From contig JAQBYB010000003.1 in NCBI GenBank assembly GCA_027624235.1, positions 1 to 64,000 of the forward strand: DNA of 64,000 bases, given 5' to 3'. The stretch is from Pseudomonadota bacterium (lineage in GTDB: Bacteria > Pseudomonadota > Alphaproteobacteria > Rhodospirillales > Casp-alpha2). Positions within the stretch are counted from its first letter, which is position 1. Each line of letters starts with the position of its first letter. The position numbers and the translations under genes were made by a program. Under the pieces are notes generated by a model. The model saw nothing but the letters and a program-made list of their open reading frames with translations, did not search any database and had not been told where the DNA came from. Below, in pieces: positions 61,496-64,000 of this stretch.

Positions 61496-62626
61496 ATGCC
61501 TAAGCGGGGATTCTTAAATTGCCTGGGGTTGGCCCTTGTTTTCGCCGCCGTGGTGGCAGGCCCGGTTCATGCCGAGAGCGTTAATGTTTTTGAGGTTCGC
61601 GACGTCGTCGTTGATGTCACCGCGGAAACCGCCAACGCGGCCCGTGAACAAGCGCGGGCCGAAGGCGAGAAGAAGGCGTTCCAACGGTTGATGGAACTTC
61701 TCACCTTGCGGATCGAACATTCGGGTCTGCCGAAGCTGTCGACCGAGGAAATTTCCACCTACGTCAGTGATTTCTCGGTCGCCGATGAAAAAACCTCTTC
61801 TGTTCGGTATCTGGCGCGATTAACCTTCCGCTTTAAGCCGAAGGAAGTGCGCGGATTGTTGATTGAATCCGGTTTCAGCTTCGCCGAAACCGTCTCCAAA
61901 CCGGTGTTGGTGCTGCCGGTGTTCCAGAATGCCGGTGCGCTTATTTTGTGGGATGACCCAAACCCGTGGCGCGACGCCTGGGCGGCAAGGCCGAAAAGGC
62001 GAAGCCTGGTGCCGACCCTACTTCCCAAGGGCGACTTGGCCGATATCGCCGCCATCGGCGCCGATCAGGCGATGGATGGGGATCAACAACGGCTTGCGGT
62101 GCTGGCCAATCGGTATGGCGCCAGTGATGCGTTGGTCGTCTTCGGGGTCATGCGAATTGAAGCGGCCAAGGCCAGGCGGGTACTGGATGTTTATTTCACC
62201 CGCTTCGGGCGTCAACTTAAGGAGCAGACCGAAGTCATCAGCTTCCCCCAGAACAAGGACGAGACGGTCCCCGCCCTGTTGGCCCGCGCCGCGTTGGAGC
62301 TGACGTATGTGGTCGAGGATAACTGGAAACGCGACAATTTGCTTCGCTTCGACCGCGCCGGCATGATCCCTGTGGTGGTGGCGATCACTGGTCTTAAAGA
62401 CTGGATCAGGGTTCGCGCCCGGCTCGGCGGCGTCGCCGTGTTGCAGCGCACGGAAATGGTGTTGCTGTCCAAGGACCTGGTCCATCTCAACCTGCATTAC
62501 ATCGGCGGGACCAACCAGCTGGCACTGGCCCTGGAACAGGCGGACATTAAGCTGGTCCAGGAAAACGACCAATGGCGGTTGAGTCTCGCTGAGCCCATTA
62601 CATCGCCACGCCCGAAGCCAAAATGA
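61496..62626 (+). CDS. DUF2066 family exported protein
   Basis: A 376-residue protein with a signal peptide (FLNCLGLALVFAAVVAGPVHAES). The body starts VNVFEVRDVVVDVTAETANAAREQARAEGEKKAFQRLMELL, typical of DUF2066. The function is unknown, but in alphaproteobacteria it sits here, between the purM/purN divergence and the CDP-alcohol transferase. ATG 61496 is chosen over GTG/ATG 6-9 bases upstream because GGGTG is then well placed. Its stop overlaps the next ATG by 4 bases. Confidence 0.85.
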   Translation: MPKRGFLNCLGLALVFAAVVAGPVHAESVNVFEVRDVVVDVTAETANAAREQARAEGEKKAFQRLMELLTLRIEHSGLPKLSTEEISTYVSDFSVADEKTSSVRYLARLTFRFKPKEVRGLLIESGFSFAETVSKPVLVLPVFQNAGALILWDDPNPWRDAWAARPKRRSLVPTLLPKGDLADIAAIGADQAMDGDQQRLAVLANRYGASDALVVFGVMRIEAAKARRVLDVYFTRFGRQLKEQTEVISFPQNKDETVPALLARAALELTYVVEDNWKRDNLLRFDRAGMIPVVVAITGLKDWIRVRARLGGVAVLQRTEMVLLSKDLVHLNLHYIGGTNQLALALEQADIKLVQENDQWRLSLAEPITSPRPKPK

Positions 62627-63198
62627 ATATCCCCAATTTTATCACCCTGACCCGTTTGGCGGCGGTGCCGGTGGTCATTTGGCTGATTTTGAATGGCAAT
62701 ATGAAAATCGCCTTCTGGGTGTTTTTCGCCGCCGCGGTCTCGGACGCCCTTGACGGTTTTATCGCCAAGCATTTCAACCTTGAGACCGTGTTCGGCACTT
62801 ATCTTGACCCGATCGCCGATAAGGCCCTGTTGGTCGGGGTTTACCTGACCCTCGGCAACGAAGGCTACATCCATACATGGTTGGTGATTTTGGTGGTGTT
62901 TCGCGATCTGGTTATCGTCGGCGGCGCCGTCCTGTTCCAGACGATGACCCAGGAACTGACCATGCGCCCGTTGCTGATTTCCAAGGTCAATACGTTCTTT
63001 CAGCTGCTATTGGCCATCGGCGTGCTTTGGATCGAGGCCTATGGAATCGATGATGGCCTTGGCCTTGAGGTTATGGGATATATAGTCGCGGCAACGACGG
63101 TGTGGTCCGGGACCAGTTATGTGATTACCTGGAGCCGCCGCGCCACGATGATGGCGGGCGTGCCGAAGGATCAAGATACCGACCGGACGGAGGATTAA
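62623..63198 (+). CDS. CDP-alcohol phosphatidyltransferase
   Basis: A 191-residue inner-membrane enzyme. The signature D-x2-D-G-x2-A-x8-G-x3-D-x3-D is seen in SDALDGFIAKHFNLETVFG followed by TYLDPIADKALL. It is PgsA/Cls-like, transferring a phosphatidyl group to an alcohol such as glycerol phosphate, but the exact acceptor is unknown; a genome would usually also have a dedicated PgsA. Coupled to the DUF2066 gene and followed after 3 bases by the PerM-like gene. Confidence 0.9.
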   Translation: MNIPNFITLTRLAAVPVVIWLILNGNMKIAFWVFFAAAVSDALDGFIAKHFNLETVFGTYLDPIADKALLVGVYLTLGNEGYIHTWLVILVVFRDLVIVGGAVLFQTMTQELTMRPLLISKVNTFFQLLLAIGVLWIEAYGIDDGLGLEVMGYIVAATTVWSGTSYVITWSRRATMMAGVPKDQDTDRTED

Positions 63199-63201
63199 GA
63201 C

Positions 63202-64000
63202 GTGAGTGGTGATAAAAAGACCATGTTCTGGCTTGCCGGTCTGGTCGTCTTCATCCTGATTTTGAATTCCTTGTCGGGCGTCCTGTTGCCTTTTGTCGCC
63301 GGCATGGCGATTGCCTATTTCCTCGACCCGATCGCCGATAAGCTGGAGCGTTGGGGCGCCTCCAGAACCTTGGCGACGACGGTGATTGTCGTCGGGTTTT
63401 TTGCCGTCGTCGTCGGTATTCTGGTTTTATTGTTTCCCTTGCTGCAGGCCCAGATCGTCGCGCTGACGGCATTGATTCCGGACCTGATCGAAAAGATCCG
63501 TGGTTATGCGGCGCCGTTGCTGGAGCGGCTGCAATCGGACTTGACGCCGGATGCGCTGGAGCGTCTGAAGGGCGCCGCCGGTTCCTACGCCGGCACCGCC
63601 ATCAAGTGGGTTTCCGGCGTCGTCGGCGACATTTGGAAGAGTGGGGTTGCGTTCTTCAACCTGCTGTCGCTGATGATCATTACCCCGGTGGTGGCTTTTT
63701 ACCTGCTTCGCGATTACGACTCTATCGTCAAATGGGTCGATAGCTATCTTCCCCGCGCGGCGCTGGCGACCATCCATGAACAGGTTCGCGCCATTGATGC
63801 CGCCATCGCCGGGTTTGTCCGTGGTCAGGCCAGTGTGTGTCTGGTGCTGGCGACCTGGTACGGCGCTTCGTTGACGGTGGTCGGGCTGGACGCCGGGCTT
63901 CTGGTCGGGCTCGGCGCCGGGGCGATTTCCTTCATTCCCTATGTCGGCGCCTCGATCGGATTGGTGGTCGGGGTTTCCATCGCCCTGGCGCAATTTTCCG
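63202..64000 (+). CDS. AI-2E/PerM family transporter, 3' end outside window
   Basis: The frame from GTG 63202 is open to the window edge (266 codons). The N-terminus has two helices (WLAGLVVFILILNSLSGVLLPFVAGMAIAYFLDPIADKLE), then a helical extramembrane region, then PVVAFYLLRDYDSIVKWVDSYLPRA and GFVRGQASVCLVLATWYGASLTVVGLDAGLLVGLGAGAISFIPYVG, all typical of PerM/UPF0118. Some members export AI-2 or act as Na+/H+ antiporters; the role here is unknown. In related genomes a DnaA-like hdaA gene often follows. Confidence 0.88.
   Translation, partial: MSGDKKTMFWLAGLVVFILILNSLSGVLLPFVAGMAIAYFLDPIADKLERWGASRTLATTVIVVGFFAVVVGILVLLFPLLQAQIVALTALIPDLIEKIRGYAAPLLERLQSDLTPDALERLKGAAGSYAGTAIKWVSGVVGDIWKSGVAFFNLLSLMIITPVVAFYLLRDYDSIVKWVDSYLPRAALATIHEQVRAIDAAIAGFVRGQASVCLVLATWYGASLTVVGLDAGLLVGLGAGAISFIPYVGASIGLVVGVSIALAQFS

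Overview
The window is GC-rich chromosomal DNA from an alphaproteobacterium, most likely of the Rhodospirillales type. The evidence is the gene order: rpsF-rpsR-DUF2232-rplI, fabD-fabG-acpP-fabF-mltG, yicC-gmk, lptF-lptG-lptD-surA-pdxA-rsmA, and purM-purN divergent from DUF2066, a CDP-alcohol phosphatidyltransferase and a PerM-type permease. No rRNA, tRNA, CRISPR array, integrase or complete insertion sequence was recognised. The genes are mostly housekeeping, with several small inserted segments.

Layout. 1-0.8 kb: 5' part of a secreted Gly/Ser-rich protein. 1.0-3.8 kb: ribosomal protein operon (minus strand). 3.9-8.3 kb: fatty-acid synthesis genes and mltG (plus). 8.3-10.9 kb: an ATM1-type ABC exporter and a short-chain dehydrogenase (minus). 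11.0-15.4 kb: yicC and gmk, normally adjacent, here split by about 2.8 kb that carries a TPR-sulfotransferase gene and is bounded by two versions of the yicC 3' end. 15.4-23.6 kb: 16S rRNA methylation, PLP synthesis and LPS export/outer-membrane assembly (minus). 23.7-32.2 kb: acyl-CoA dehydrogenase, YaaA, an ArsC-like protein, a FAD oxidase, transporters, an exonuclease between 32-bp direct repeats, and an O-antigen ligase-like protein. 32.2-36.2 kb: amrB-amrA-cysQ-tsaC-fkbM run (minus). 36.3-44.5 kb: a GT41 glycosyltransferase coupled to a YbbA/YbbP-type ABC system, a divergent lysophospholipase/esterase, a 2OG-Fe(II) oxygenase and amrS. 44.8-52 kb: a YbhN-like flippase-type protein, pepA, holC, a methyltransferase, and a cyclase / CoA-transferase / CoA-lyase operon. 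52-58.4 kb: transporters, a PanE-type reductase, a GGDEF-EAL protein and a MITE-like element. 58.5-64 kb: ndk, purine genes and membrane proteins.

Three genes (14.0-12.1, 28.2-28.8 and 47.8-48.8 kb) are each broken by one frameshift inside a homopolymer run (G7, T7, T8). In each case a one-base change restores a single sensible protein. This could be sequencing or assembly error, slippage-based phase variation, or real decay, and the three should be judged together. Two further departures from the norm are the ABC exporter's Walker A lysine changed to glutamate, and purM, which lacks any ATG/GTG/TTG start and appears to begin at ATT behind a perfect AGGAGG.

I found no convincing complete new defence or biosynthetic system. 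The best leads are the two gene-end insertions (yicC/gmk island, exonuclease cassette), the LptD N-terminal repeat region, the split AmmeMemoRadiSam genes with amrS overlapping an oxygenase gene, and the cyclase/CoA-transferase/lyase operon.
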